From Lysobacter_L cavernae (lineage in GTDB: Bacteria > Pseudomonadota > Gammaproteobacteria > Xanthomonadales > Xanthomonadaceae): 64,000 nt of DNA. Positions 16,920 through 26,200 of the stretch are shown here, in pieces (the stretch's first letter is position 1; each line of letters begins with the position of its first letter). The position numbers and the translations under genes are program-made. Location: the NCBI RefSeq assembly GCF_042648505.1, contig NZ_JBHRXK010000008.1, positions 1 through 64,000 of the forward strand, given 5' to 3'. The notes under the pieces were generated by a model. It saw only the letters and a list, made by a program, of their open reading frames with translations. It did not search any database and was not told where the DNA came from.

Positions 16920-18463
16920 GGGCCTGTCGCGGTCTGTTGCTGATTCTCATCCTGGCTGCCGCGGGCGCGCAGGCCTCGCCCGCAGTAGATGCGGCCTTCG
17001 ATGAGGTGATGACGCGCTACCGCCTGCCGGGACTGGCCGTCGGCATCGTCGAGAACGGGCAGGTCGTTTACGCTCGCACTGCGGGCGAACTCGTCGAAGG
17101 CGAGGGTGCGAAGATCGATTCGCGCACGCTGTTCAAGATCGCCTCCAACAGCAAGTCGATGACCACCGCCACGCTGGCGCGGCTGGTCGACGCTGGCAAG
17201 CTGCGCTGGGACGATCCGGTGGTGAAGCATCTGCCGCAGTTCCGCATGCACGATGCGTGGGCGGGGCGCGAGATGCAGGTGCGCGACCTGTTGATCCACA
17301 ACAGCGGCCTGCGCGCCGGCGCTGGCGACCTGATGCTGTGGCCCGAGCCCAACTCGTTCACCCGCGCCGACATCCTCCGTGGCCTGGCCTACCTGAAGCC
17401 ACAGCACAGCTTCCGTTCCCGCTACGACTACGACAACCTGCTCTACATCGTCGCCGGCGAGGTGGCAGCGGCCGCAGGCGGTGCTCCGTACGAGGCATTG
17501 GTGCGGCGCGAGGTTTTCCAGCCCCTGCGCATGGCCCGCTGCCAGGTGGGTGAATGGAACCGCGAGTCGGTTGGCAACGTCGCCCAGCCGCACCGGCGCG
17601 ACGGCGATCGCAACGTGCCGGTGCGCAGCGACGGTGCCGTCATTGCGGCCACGACGATGGACGCTGCTGGCGGCATCCGGTGCAGTCTCGACGACATGCT
17701 GACCTGGGTCCGCGCCTGGCTGCGACCAGAAGCGGAAGACACGCCATGGCTGTCGCGCACGCAACGCGAGGCGCTGTGGGCACCGCAGATGCCGATGCCG
17801 CTGTCGCGACGCATGCGCGAGTGGGATCACAGTCATTTCTCCGCCTATGGCTATGGCTGGCGCCTGGCCGATGTCGACGGCGTGTTCAAGGTGGCGCACA
17901 CCGGAACGCTGATGGGCATGTATTCGGCGGTGACCCTGCTGCCGGACAAGGGCGTCGGCTTCGTGATCCTGATCAATGGTGAAGGCGAGGAAGCACGTAC
18001 GGTGCTGACCCAGGTGCTGGTGAAGCACTATGCCGCGCCCGCCGAGAAGCCCACGGTTGCGCACTACGCCGGCTTGATCGCGCAGGAACGCGACACCAAG
18101 CCGGCGGCGCAGAGAGCGCCCGACACCTCGTCGCGCCAAGGTGTGCGGCCGGCCGAGCTGACCGCACAACTGGGTGTCTACCGCGACCCATGGTTCGGCG
18201 AGGTCTCGATCTGCCGGCAGGGCGAGGCAGTGAGCTTCCGTGCGCACAAATCGCCGTTGCTGACCGGCACGGTCATGCGCGTGGGACGGCGCCTGCTGGT
18301 CGACTGGCGCGACGACAGCGTCGACGCCGAGGCCTGGTTGGACTTTGCCGGCGCAGACGGCAAGGGCCCGATCACGCTCGCCATGGCAAAGGTCGATCCG
18401 GAGGCGGACTTCAGCTATGACTACGAGGACCTAGCGTTTGCCCGTGAGCGCGCCTGCGACTGA
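16916..18463 (+). CDS. Exported serine hydrolase, class C beta-lactamase/DD-peptidase family
   Basis: 515 residues. The ATG at 16916 overlaps the lysA stop (ATGA), indicating translational coupling, and opens a signal peptide (MRACRGLLLILILAAAGAQA). The serine beta-lactamase fold motifs are SNSK (SxxK nucleophile, in FKIASNSKSMTTATLARL), YDN (in YDYDNLLYIVAGE) and HTG (KVAHTGTLMG). A C-terminal ~100-residue lipocalin-like extension (ELTAQLGVYRDPWFGEVSI) resembles DUF3471. Family members include D-aminopeptidases, DD-carboxypeptidases, esterases and beta-lactamases. With lysA upstream and VanX downstream, cleavage of D-amino-acid-containing murein peptides in the periplasm is the best inference; antibiotic hydrolysis is not excluded. 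Confidence 0.85.
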   Translation: MRACRGLLLILILAAAGAQASPAVDAAFDEVMTRYRLPGLAVGIVENGQVVYARTAGELVEGEGAKIDSRTLFKIASNSKSMTTATLARLVDAGKLRWDDPVVKHLPQFRMHDAWAGREMQVRDLLIHNSGLRAGAGDLMLWPEPNSFTRADILRGLAYLKPQHSFRSRYDYDNLLYIVAGEVAAAAGGAPYEALVRREVFQPLRMARCQVGEWNRESVGNVAQPHRRDGDRNVPVRSDGAVIAATTMDAAGGIRCSLDDMLTWVRAWLRPEAEDTPWLSRTQREALWAPQMPMPLSRRMREWDHSHFSAYGYGWRLADVDGVFKVAHTGTLMGMYSAVTLLPDKGVGFVILINGEGEEARTVLTQVLVKHYAAPAEKPTVAHYAGLIAQERDTKPAAQRAPDTSSRQGVRPAELTAQLGVYRDPWFGEVSICRQGEAVSFRAHKSPLLTGTVMRVGRRLLVDWRDDSVDAEAWLDFAGADGKGPITLAMAKVDPEADFSYDYEDLAFARERACD

Positions 18464-19202
18464 GCGGCGGTGGCCGTTGTCGACACGGCGATGCGGGGCC
18501 GTGGTGACCTTCGTGGCGATCCTGGCCTGCGTCGGCTGCGCCACCCGCAGCGAGGCGCCGACAGTCTCGGCAGCGCCGACGGCCGAAGCGGCCGGCATGG
18601 TCGATATCCGCTCGCTGGTGCCCGACATCGACACCGACATCCGCTACGCCGGCAGCGACAACTTCGTTGGTGCGCCGGTGACCGGTTACGAAGCCCCGCG
18701 CTGCTATCTGTTGCATCCGGTGGCGCAGGCGCTGCAGCGCGTCGAGCAGGCCCTGCGCGAAGACGGTTATCGGCTGCGGATCTACGATTGCTACCGCCCG
18801 GTGCGGGCCGTGCGGCATTTCGTCGCCTGGGCTGGCGACCTCGACGACCAGCACACCAAGCCGCGCTACTACCCGCATATCGACAAGTCGGCGTTGCTCG
18901 GTGACTACATCGCCGCGAGTTCCGGGCACAGCCGCGGGGCCACGGTCGACCTGACGCTATTGCAGTGTGAAACCGGGACCACAAGCTGCCGGCCGCTCGA
19001 CATGGGCACCGATTTCGATTTCTTCGACGCGACCGCGCATACCGATACGCCGCAGGTTACGCCACCGCAGCGTGAGAATCGACAACGCCTGCGGGCGGCG
19101 ATGCAGGCGCAGGGCCTGCGCAATTATCCGTTGGAGTGGTGGCACTACACCTTGCGGCCCGAGCCGGCACCGACCGTCGCCTACGATTTCCCGGTGCGCT
19201 GA
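18444..19202 (+). CDS. D-alanyl-D-alanine dipeptidase (VanX/DdpX family), probably lipid-anchored or exported
   Basis: About 252 residues from a GTG at 18444, overlapping the serine hydrolase by 20 bases; a TTG at 18438 is possible. The start is followed by a hydrophobic signal (VVTFVAILACVGC) with a lipobox-like Cys. The peptidase M15D motifs are clear: IDTDIRYAGSDNFVG near the N-terminus, LRIYDCYRPVRAVRHF, the zinc site SGHSRGATVDLTL (His and Asp ligands) and EWWHYT (catalytic Glu and third ligand His). The enzyme hydrolyses D-Ala-D-Ala. In vancomycin-resistant bacteria VanX is cytoplasmic; a secreted form in a Gram-negative scavenging locus points to nutrition rather than resistance, and no vanH/vanA-type genes are present. 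Confidence 0.92.
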   Translation: MSAPATERRWPLSTRRCGAVVTFVAILACVGCATRSEAPTVSAAPTAEAAGMVDIRSLVPDIDTDIRYAGSDNFVGAPVTGYEAPRCYLLHPVAQALQRVEQALREDGYRLRIYDCYRPVRAVRHFVAWAGDLDDQHTKPRYYPHIDKSALLGDYIAASSGHSRGATVDLTLLQCETGTTSCRPLDMGTDFDFFDATAHTDTPQVTPPQRENRQRLRAAMQAQGLRNYPLEWWHYTLRPEPAPTVAYDFPVR

Positions 19203-19220
19203 GTCCGCCGGTCCTGACAG

Positions 19221-19319
19221 TCCCGGGCACAACGAGGGATCTGTTGTCAGGCGATCGATCAGCAAGGCCTGAAAGGTTTACGGGAACCTCTAGAAGCAGG
19301 TCCCTCGCTGTGCTCGGGA
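19221..19319. repeat. Imperfect inverted repeat between convergent genes
   Basis: The arms TCCCGGGCACAACGAGGGAT... (19221-19243) and its complement in 19297-19319 agree at about 20 of 23 positions and enclose ~53 bases. It lies between the VanX-like gene and the oppositely oriented serine hydrolase, where it can act as a two-way terminator. It belongs to the same sequence family as the repeat at 50828-50924. Confidence 0.75.
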
Positions 19320-19346
19320 CGATAACGAGGCCACGGCTTCGAGACT

Positions 19347-20393
19347 TCAGCGAAGAAAAAATCCGGCGATCTGCTTCGCCACCGCATAGGGCTCGGGATC
19401 GTTGCGATTGGTCAGCACGACCACGCTCAGGCAGCGCTGCGGATAACGCACGATCACGTTGCGGAACCCGATGGTCTCGCCGGAGTGCCACAGCGTCTCG
19501 TCGGTGATGCGCCAGCCAAAGCCGTACTCAACCTCGGAGTCGTCGGTGGCCGTGGCCGGCGTGAACGCCTGGCGCAGCCATTCCGGTTGCAGCAGGTGGC
19601 TGTCGTACAACGCCGCGTCCCAGCGGGCGAGGTCGTCGATTGACGAATAGATGCCGCCATCGCCGAGCACGGCGCTTGTCGGGCTCTGGTCGGTGCGCGC
19701 CCAGTGGCCGTTCTCGTTGCTGTGGCCGTAGGCGCGGTGCGCGACCTGGGAAACGCCCTGCTCGTAGGCGACGCTGCCGGTCATGCCCAGCGGTACGAAA
19801 ATGCGTTCGTGCAGAAAGCTGGCGTAGCGGCGCCCGGAGGACCGCTCGACGATCAGCGCCAGCAGCGCATAGCCGCTGTTGCTGTAGCGGTAGTCACTGC
19901 CGGGGGCGAAGTAGGTGCGGTCCTGCGCTTCCAGCAGCTTCAACACGTCGGCATCGTGCACCTGCACGGTGCTCGCCGGGTCCATCACGTCTTCGTAGTC
20001 GACCAGGCCGGAGGTGTGCGTGAGCAGCTGGCGGATCGTGATCGCCTTGGCCGCATCGGGCAGCGACGGCAGCCACTTCCGGGCGGAATCGTCGAGTTGC
20101 AGACGCCCGTCCTGGGCCAGCAGCAGGATCGAGGCCGCAGTGAACTGCTTGCTTACCGAGGCGAGCCGGTAATTCGTCGCTGGGGTGACCGCGATGCCTG
20201 CCTCGACGTCGGCCAGACCGTAGCTGCGCCGGACGATAGGCGCGCCGTCGCGGACCACCAGCACCGAAGCGCCCGGAACATTGCCCTGGTATTCGCGCAT
20301 CAGCGCGTCGATCCGCGATTCCACTGCAGCACCCCCAGTCGCGCAGCCGCTCAGCAGAAGAAGTGGTCCGAGGATCCAGGCCGGGATGCGCAT
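19347..20393 (-). CDS. Serine hydrolase lipoprotein, class C beta-lactamase family
   Basis: 348 residues from the ATG at 20393, which starts a lipoprotein signal (MRIPAWILGPLLLLSGC, lipobox LSGC); a much longer upstream frame is not needed. Motifs: SVSK nucleophile (RLASVSKQFTAASILLLAQDG), HTSGL, YSN (DYRYSNSGYALLALIVE) and HSG (LWHSGETIGFRNVIVRYP) near the C-terminus. It is convergent with the VanX-like gene and distinct in sequence from the serine hydrolase at 16916. A role in D-peptide or ester hydrolysis in the periplasm is possible; it may be part of the same locus or an independent housekeeping hydrolase. Confidence 0.87.
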   Translation of the reverse strand: MRIPAWILGPLLLLSGCATGGAAVESRIDALMREYQGNVPGASVLVVRDGAPIVRRSYGLADVEAGIAVTPATNYRLASVSKQFTAASILLLAQDGRLQLDDSARKWLPSLPDAAKAITIRQLLTHTSGLVDYEDVMDPASTVQVHDADVLKLLEAQDRTYFAPGSDYRYSNSGYALLALIVERSSGRRYASFLHERIFVPLGMTGSVAYEQGVSQVAHRAYGHSNENGHWARTDQSPTSAVLGDGGIYSSIDDLARWDAALYDSHLLQPEWLRQAFTPATATDDSEVEYGFGWRITDETLWHSGETIGFRNVIVRYPQRCLSVVVLTNRNDPEPYAVAKQIAGFFLR

Positions 20394-20482
20394 GGCTGCA
20401 TGGTAACGGCAGGTGCCGCTGCCGTCAGCGTGGCGGGCGACGAGATTTTGGATGTCGGTATCGTGCCGACTCACCGGTATTG

Positions 20483-20510
20483 CATCACGCTTCCGGCGTG
20501 CAGCGTGATG
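20483..20510. repeat. Inverted repeat between divergent serine hydrolase and mannosidase genes
   Basis: CATCACGCT (20483-20491) and AGCGTGATG (20502-20510) are perfectly complementary around a 10-base loop. It lies in the 214-base divergent region and could be an operator or leader hairpin; no T-run follows on either strand. Confidence 0.5.
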
Positions 20511-20607
20511 GGTGGCCATCGCGCGTGTTAGGTTCGCGACGAATCAGCACGATCCAATTTACGGTCGGGCAGCGATGCCAAGCAGTGTGGCCGCCATGGG
20601 GGAGCGA

Positions 20608-22998
20608 ATGAGCGAACGGCATGTGCAGAAGCAATCGCGGCAGCAGAGGTGGTGGTGGCTGTGCGCCTGGGCCGCGAGTGTGGCCGTAGCTGCGGCCCCG
20701 TTGCCCAAGCCCATCGATGAAGCCGGCAAACAGGCTTATGCCTCGGTCGATCCGTTCATTGGCACTGGCGGCGAAGGCCATGCCTTCCCCGGTGCGGTGG
20801 TGCCGTTCGGCATGATCCAGCTCAGTCCCGATACCCAGATCAAGCCGCGCAACGAGGCTTATGGCTGGGCCGCCGGTTACCGCTACGACGACCGCACCAT
20901 CACCGGGTTCTCGCACACGCATTTCTCCGGCACCGGCCACTCCGATCTGGGCGATGTGCTGCTGATGCCGGTCACCGGCGAGGTGAAGCTCGAGCGCGGT
21001 GATTCCGCCAGGCCAGGCAGTGGCTACGCGTCGCGCTTCCGGCATGACGACGAAGTGGCGCAGCCCGGTTACTACGCCGTTACGCTAGACGATTACCAGG
21101 TTCGGGCCGAACTCACCGCGAGCGAGCGCGTCGGCGTCCACCGCTACACCTTCCCGAAAGACAAGTCCGCGCACGTGCTGATCGACCTGCGCACCAGCAT
21201 GTACGACTACCCGGGCAAGGTGCTGTGGTCGCGACTGCGGTTACGCGACGACGGCACCGTCACCGGTTTCCGCGAGACCCGCGGCTGGGCGCCGGGTCGG
21301 CAGCTGTACTTCGCGCTGCGCTTCTCGCGTGCGCCCAATGGCCACCAGTTCCATGACACCGAGCAGGACGTGCTCTACAAGGGCTTCCCGCCGCCGGGTG
21401 AGAAGGCGCCGGGCCAGCGTGCGCAGATCGAAGGGCGGCAACTGGTCGGTGCCTTCGACTTTGCCGGAGCGGCTGGACAGCCGCTGCTGGCGAAGGTCTC
21501 GATCTCGTCGGTCAGCGAGGACAATGCCATCGCCAACCTCGATGCCGAAATGCCCGGCTGGGATTTCGATGGCGTGCGCAATGCCGCCCTTGCCAGCTGG
21601 ACGCAGGCCTTGTCGGCGATCGAGGTCGACGCGCCCGAACCGATGCGCAAGAGCTTCTACACCGCGCTCTACCACACGCTGATGGCGCCGAGTCTGTTCA
21701 TGGACAGCGATGGCCGTTACCGCGGCCCCGACAATGCCGTGCACCAGGCCAAGGGGTTCCGCCACCATTCCACATTCTCGCTTTGGGACACCTACCGCGC
21801 GTTGCATCCGCTGCTGACGCTGGTGCAGCCCGAGCAACGCAACAACGACTTCATCAACTCGCTGCTGGCCTCGCGCCGCGAGAGCCCCTACGGCATCCTC
21901 CCGGTCTGGTCGTTCCACGGTCTGGAGACGTGGTGCATGATCGGCTACCACGCAGTGCCGGTCATCGCCGATGCCTACATGAAAGGCATCCGCGGCTTTG
22001 ACACCGACGAGGCCTTGCAGGCCATGGTCGCCAGTGCCGACTACGGCCCCTACGACGGCATCGCCCAGTACAAGGAGCTGGGCTATGTGCCGATCGACGA
22101 GGAGGGCGAGGCCGCCTCGAAGACGCTCGAATACGCGTTCGACGACTGGACCATCGCGCGCATGGCCGAAGCGATGGGTCGCAAGGACATCGCTACCCGA
22201 TTCAATCAGCGCGCCGGTAACTGGCGGCATGCATTCGATGCCAAGACCGGTTTCATGCGGGCACGCAAGCGCGACGGCCAGTTCCGCGAACCGTTCGACC
22301 CCACGGTCAGTGGCTACGGCAGCGACTACACCGAGGGCAATGCCTGGCAGTACTCGTGGTACGTGCCACAGGACATCGCCGGACTGACCCAGGCGCTGGG
22401 TGGTGATGCCGCGCTGGTCGCCAGGCTCGACCAGGTGTTCGATGCCAAGGTCGATCCGAAGGTGTTCGCGCACATGGAAGACATCACCGGCCTGATCGGC
22501 TGGTACGCGCACGGCAACGAGCCCAGCCACCACGTTGCCTACCTGTACGGCTACGCGGGGCAGCCATGGCGCACGCAGGAGCGGCTTGCGCAGATCATGG
22601 CGAGCCAGTACGCGCCGCGCCCCGACGGCCTCGCTGGCAACGACGACCTCGGCCAGATGTCGGCCTGGTTCGTGTTCACGGCACTGGGCTTCTATCCGGT
22701 CGCGCCGGCGAGCAACGAGTACGTGATCGGCCGGCCGTTCCTGCCGCGGGCGACGCTCAACCTGCCCAACGGCAAGCGCTTCAGCGTGATCGCCGAGGGC
22801 CTTGATGAAGCCCGTCCCTATATCGGCAGCGTGATGCTGAACGGCAAACCGCTGGACCGCAGTTTCCTGCGTCATGAAGACATCATGGCCGGCGGTGAAC
22901 TGCGCTTCGTGATGCAGGCCGAGCCGAACAGGCAGTGGGCCACGGTATCAACGCAGCGGCCGTATTCGATGTCGATCAGTCCAGGCGGCGACCATTGA
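20608..22998 (+). CDS. GH92 family glycoside hydrolase (putative alpha-1,2-mannosidase), exported
   Basis: 796 residues from the ATG at 20608, preceded by GGGGGAG; the N-terminus is a signal peptide (WWWLCAWAASVAVAAAP). GH92 signatures: VDPFIGTGGEGHAFPGAVVPFGMIQLSPD at the N-terminal beta-sandwich, GFSHTHFSGTGHSDLGD, SLWDTYRALHPLLTLVQP, GNEPSHHVAYLYGYAGQPW (catalytic Glu and calcium region) and GNDDLGQMSAWFVFTALGFYPVAP in the (alpha/alpha)6 barrel. These calcium-dependent enzymes invert alpha-mannosidic bonds of N-glycans or mannans. It is transcribed alone, with no sugar transporter beside it. Mannose-linkage specificity cannot be read from the sequence. Confidence 0.92.
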   Translation: MSERHVQKQSRQQRWWWLCAWAASVAVAAAPLPKPIDEAGKQAYASVDPFIGTGGEGHAFPGAVVPFGMIQLSPDTQIKPRNEAYGWAAGYRYDDRTITGFSHTHFSGTGHSDLGDVLLMPVTGEVKLERGDSARPGSGYASRFRHDDEVAQPGYYAVTLDDYQVRAELTASERVGVHRYTFPKDKSAHVLIDLRTSMYDYPGKVLWSRLRLRDDGTVTGFRETRGWAPGRQLYFALRFSRAPNGHQFHDTEQDVLYKGFPPPGEKAPGQRAQIEGRQLVGAFDFAGAAGQPLLAKVSISSVSEDNAIANLDAEMPGWDFDGVRNAALASWTQALSAIEVDAPEPMRKSFYTALYHTLMAPSLFMDSDGRYRGPDNAVHQAKGFRHHSTFSLWDTYRALHPLLTLVQPEQRNNDFINSLLASRRESPYGILPVWSFHGLETWCMIGYHAVPVIADAYMKGIRGFDTDEALQAMVASADYGPYDGIAQYKELGYVPIDEEGEAASKTLEYAFDDWTIARMAEAMGRKDIATRFNQRAGNWRHAFDAKTGFMRARKRDGQFREPFDPTVSGYGSDYTEGNAWQYSWYVPQDIAGLTQALGGDAALVARLDQVFDAKVDPKVFAHMEDITGLIGWYAHGNEPSHHVAYLYGYAGQPWRTQERLAQIMASQYAPRPDGLAGNDDLGQMSAWFVFTALGFYPVAPASNEYVIGRPFLPRATLNLPNGKRFSVIAEGLDEARPYIGSVMLNGKPLDRSFLRHEDIMAGGELRFVMQAEPNRQWATVSTQRPYSMSISPGGDH

Positions 22999-23234
22999 TT
23001 GCTCAACCAGGCCTTGGGCGACGTGCACGTGTGATTCGCGCAACGCGGCCGGGTTTCTAACGACTGCCCAGTGTCGCCATCACGGTGCGATAACGAGGCG
23101 TGACCGACGCTTCCGCCGCTTTGCCGCGTCGCAGGCAAGGACGCGCGGCCCCATGGCCGGGTGCCCGGACGGGCGCCGTTGGAGAACCTGAGCGGTTTCA
23201 CCTGTTGTGAGACGCAGCGCGCTGGGAGAACGGC
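22999..23234. other. Gap ahead of the large four-gene unit
   Basis: 236 bases with no gene. It must contain the promoter of the four-gene unit, but no clear -35/-10 pair is visible. A short GGGAGA ribosome binding sequence sits 5 bases before the GTG at 23235. Confidence 0.5.
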
Positions 23235-26200
23235 GTGGCACAGCCCGACAAGGTCGTCCGCAAGTCCTACGCATGGTTCCGCGAGGGCGTGGACCGTGCA
23301 TTGAGTGAGTCCAACGTGCCGGCCGCGCAACGCGAGCAGGCCGCGGCGCTGTTGTTCAAACTGGTCGGGTTGAACGCCGGCGGTGCGTTGCCAGCCAATC
23401 CGCAACTCGAGGATTTCGGCAACACCGGCGCGGTCGCCGAGTCGATCGCCTATGCCGGCTTGGTCGTGGCCGAATCGATCGCCGCGGTCGACACGGTCGG
23501 CCGGGTCGTGCAGCTGCAGCAGAACGATCCCGGCGGCGGCCTCGGCGACGCGATGGCGCTGGTCGGCGATGTGGTCAAGCAGGTGCAGCGGGTGATCGAA
23601 ACCGTGCCGCCGCAGACCCTGCCCAGCGCCTTTGGCCTGGCCAAGATCCTGTTGACGCTGTCGGGCGATGCCAATGCGCTGCCTGCGGTCAACGAGCCGC
23701 ATGCGAAAAAACTGGCGGAGGTGATCGCCGGCGCCGGCAATGCGGCGCGCACGCAGAACGTTTCGTCCGCGCTGGCGCTGCTGAGCATGGTGGTCGGCGC
23801 GATCCTCGATCGCGCGTTCAAGGCGCCTTCGGCCGGCGATGTCGGCTGGATCGCCAATGCCGCGCTGCCGGCGCCGTTGTCGGACTTCCCGCAACTGCTG
23901 ATGCCGCTGGCCGCTGCGTCGCCGGGACCGGGTGTGCCGAGCATCGGCCTGCAGATCGAGAAGGACGCGGGCAACCTGCCGGTCGGCGTTCGCCTGGCGC
24001 TGGCCAGCCAGATCGATTCCGGTGCGCCGCTCGGCGACAGTGGCTTCCAGGTGGGCTTCCGCTTCGCCGGTGCGATCGAGGCGTTCGTGCCGTTCGCCGG
24101 CGGCAAGCCGCAGCTGACGACCAATCCGCCCGAGCTCGGCATCCGCGTGTCGCGCAAGAAGCCCGATGGCGCGCTGGTGATCGGTCCACTCGGTGGCGCG
24201 TCGCTGAAGCTCGGTGAATTCGGCGCCGGCTTCGTGTTGAACAACGGCGATCCGCGGCTGGAGTTCTTCGCCCGCGAGGGCAAGGCCGAGCTTGCCATCG
24301 AAGACAGTTTCCTGGCCGAGGTGCTGAGCGGCAACGTCGTCGTCGATTTCGACCTTGAAGCCGAGGCCGACCGGCACGGCAAGCTGCGATTGAAGAACGG
24401 CAGCGGCATCCGCGTGACCCTGCCGGTGCCGAAGTTGCCGAGCGGTCCGTTCGAGATCCAGCTGATCACCTTCGCGATCGAGCCGATCGGCGGGCTCGAT
24501 CACCTGCAGTGCGAGCTGTCAGCCTCGTTCAATGTCGAGGCCGGTCCGTTCGCGGCGTCGGTGGATCGCCTCGGCATCACCGTCGATCTGCAGCACCTGC
24601 TCGCCGGCACGCCCGAGATCGGCTTCGGCTTCAAGCCTCCGTCGGGCATGGGGCTGGCGCTCGACACCGGCGTGGTCAAAGGCGGCGGTTACCTCTACAT
24701 CGACCCGGAGCGCGGCGAATACGCCGGCGTGCTGGAGCTGAAGCTGTTCGAGATCGGCGTCAAGGCGATCGCCATCCTCACCACCGAGAGCCCGGCCGGC
24801 TGGTCGCTGTTGTTGATGATCTACGGGCAGTTCCCGCCGATCCAGCTCAGCTGGGGTTTCACCCTGACCGGCGTCGGCGGGCTGATCGGCGTGCAGCACA
24901 CGCTGGACACCGATGCGCTGTCGCAAGGAATGTCGTCGGGTGCGCTCGATGCAATTTTGTTCCCGGCCAATCCCGTGGCCGATGCACCGCAGATCATCAA
25001 CACCCTGCGCACGCTGTTCCCGGTGCAGCGCGGCGGCTTCGTCATCGGGCCGATGTTCGAGGTCGGCTGGGGCACGCCCAACCTGGTGACGGTGCAGGTC
25101 GGCCTGCTGATCGAATCGAGCCAGATCGCGTTGGTCGGGCAGGCGGTGGTGCAGATCCCGCCGCTGCTCAGCGCCGACCTGGCGTTGCTGCGGTTGCAGG
25201 TCGATTTCCTCGGCGTGGTCAAGTACGACCCGTTCAAGATCAGCATCGATGCGATGCTGCGCGATTCGCGGGTGCTGTTCATCACCCTGACCGGACAGTT
25301 CGCGTTCCGCCTGGAGGGCGGCGACCACCCGACGTTCCTGATCAGCGCCGGCGGCTTCCATCCACGCTTCAAGGACGTGCCCGACGACCTGCCGCAACCG
25401 TTCCAGCGCATTGGCGCGGGTTTCGACATCGGCATCATTGGGGTCGACTACAAGGGCTATTTCGCGATCACCTCGGCGACGGTTCAGGGCGGTTCCGCGC
25501 TGCGCATCTGGGCCGACCTGGGCATCGCCGGCATCGAGGGCGGTTTCGAGTTCGATGCGATCTGCTACCTCGAACCGAAGTTCTATTTCGAGCTCGACCT
25601 GCGCGCCTACGTCACCGTTACCGTGTTCGGCGGCGACTTCGCCGGCGTGCGCGTGGAAGGGCTGCTGGCCGGCCCGGGGCGCTGGCGCATTGCCGGACGC
25701 GGTTATCTCGAGCTGCCGCTGGTGCCCGACATCAGCATCGACATCGACGAAAGCTGGGGCCAGGACCGCGACACGCCCAAGGTCAGCAAGAACATCGCGC
25801 AGCTGCTCGCCGACGAAATCGCCAAGGGCGAGAACTGGTCGGCGCAACTGCCCGCCGACGGCGAGAGTCTGGTGTCGCTGACGGCCATCGAGGGCGTCAG
25901 CGACGTGCTGGCGCATCCGCGCAGCGTGCTGTCGTTCCGCCAGAAGCTGGTGCCGTGGCAACAGGACCTCAAGCGCGTCGGCATCGCCAGGATCGACGGC
26001 GCCAACCGTTTCGGTTTCCAGGACCTCAAGTACGGTGCCACGTCCGCGGGCAGCGGCGCGCTGCAGGTGCTGCGCGATTACTTCGCGGCCGCGCAGTTCT
26101 TCGAGATCAAGGAAGAGGAGCGGCTGCAGGGGCCGTCGTTCAGCGAATACGATTCCGGCGTGTCTTTCGGCGGCGAGGATTTCGTTTTCGACGAAACCCT

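Noticed and set aside
18438..19202. VanX-type gene as part of a vancomycin-resistance cluster
   Set aside because: No vanH, vanA-type ligase or VanS/VanR genes nearby; Gram-negative outer membrane excludes glycopeptides; neighbours are murein-peptide catabolic.
19347..20519. Longer start of the second serine hydrolase (at 20519)
   Set aside because: It would bury the lipoprotein signal that begins at 20393 and overlap the divergent promoter region.
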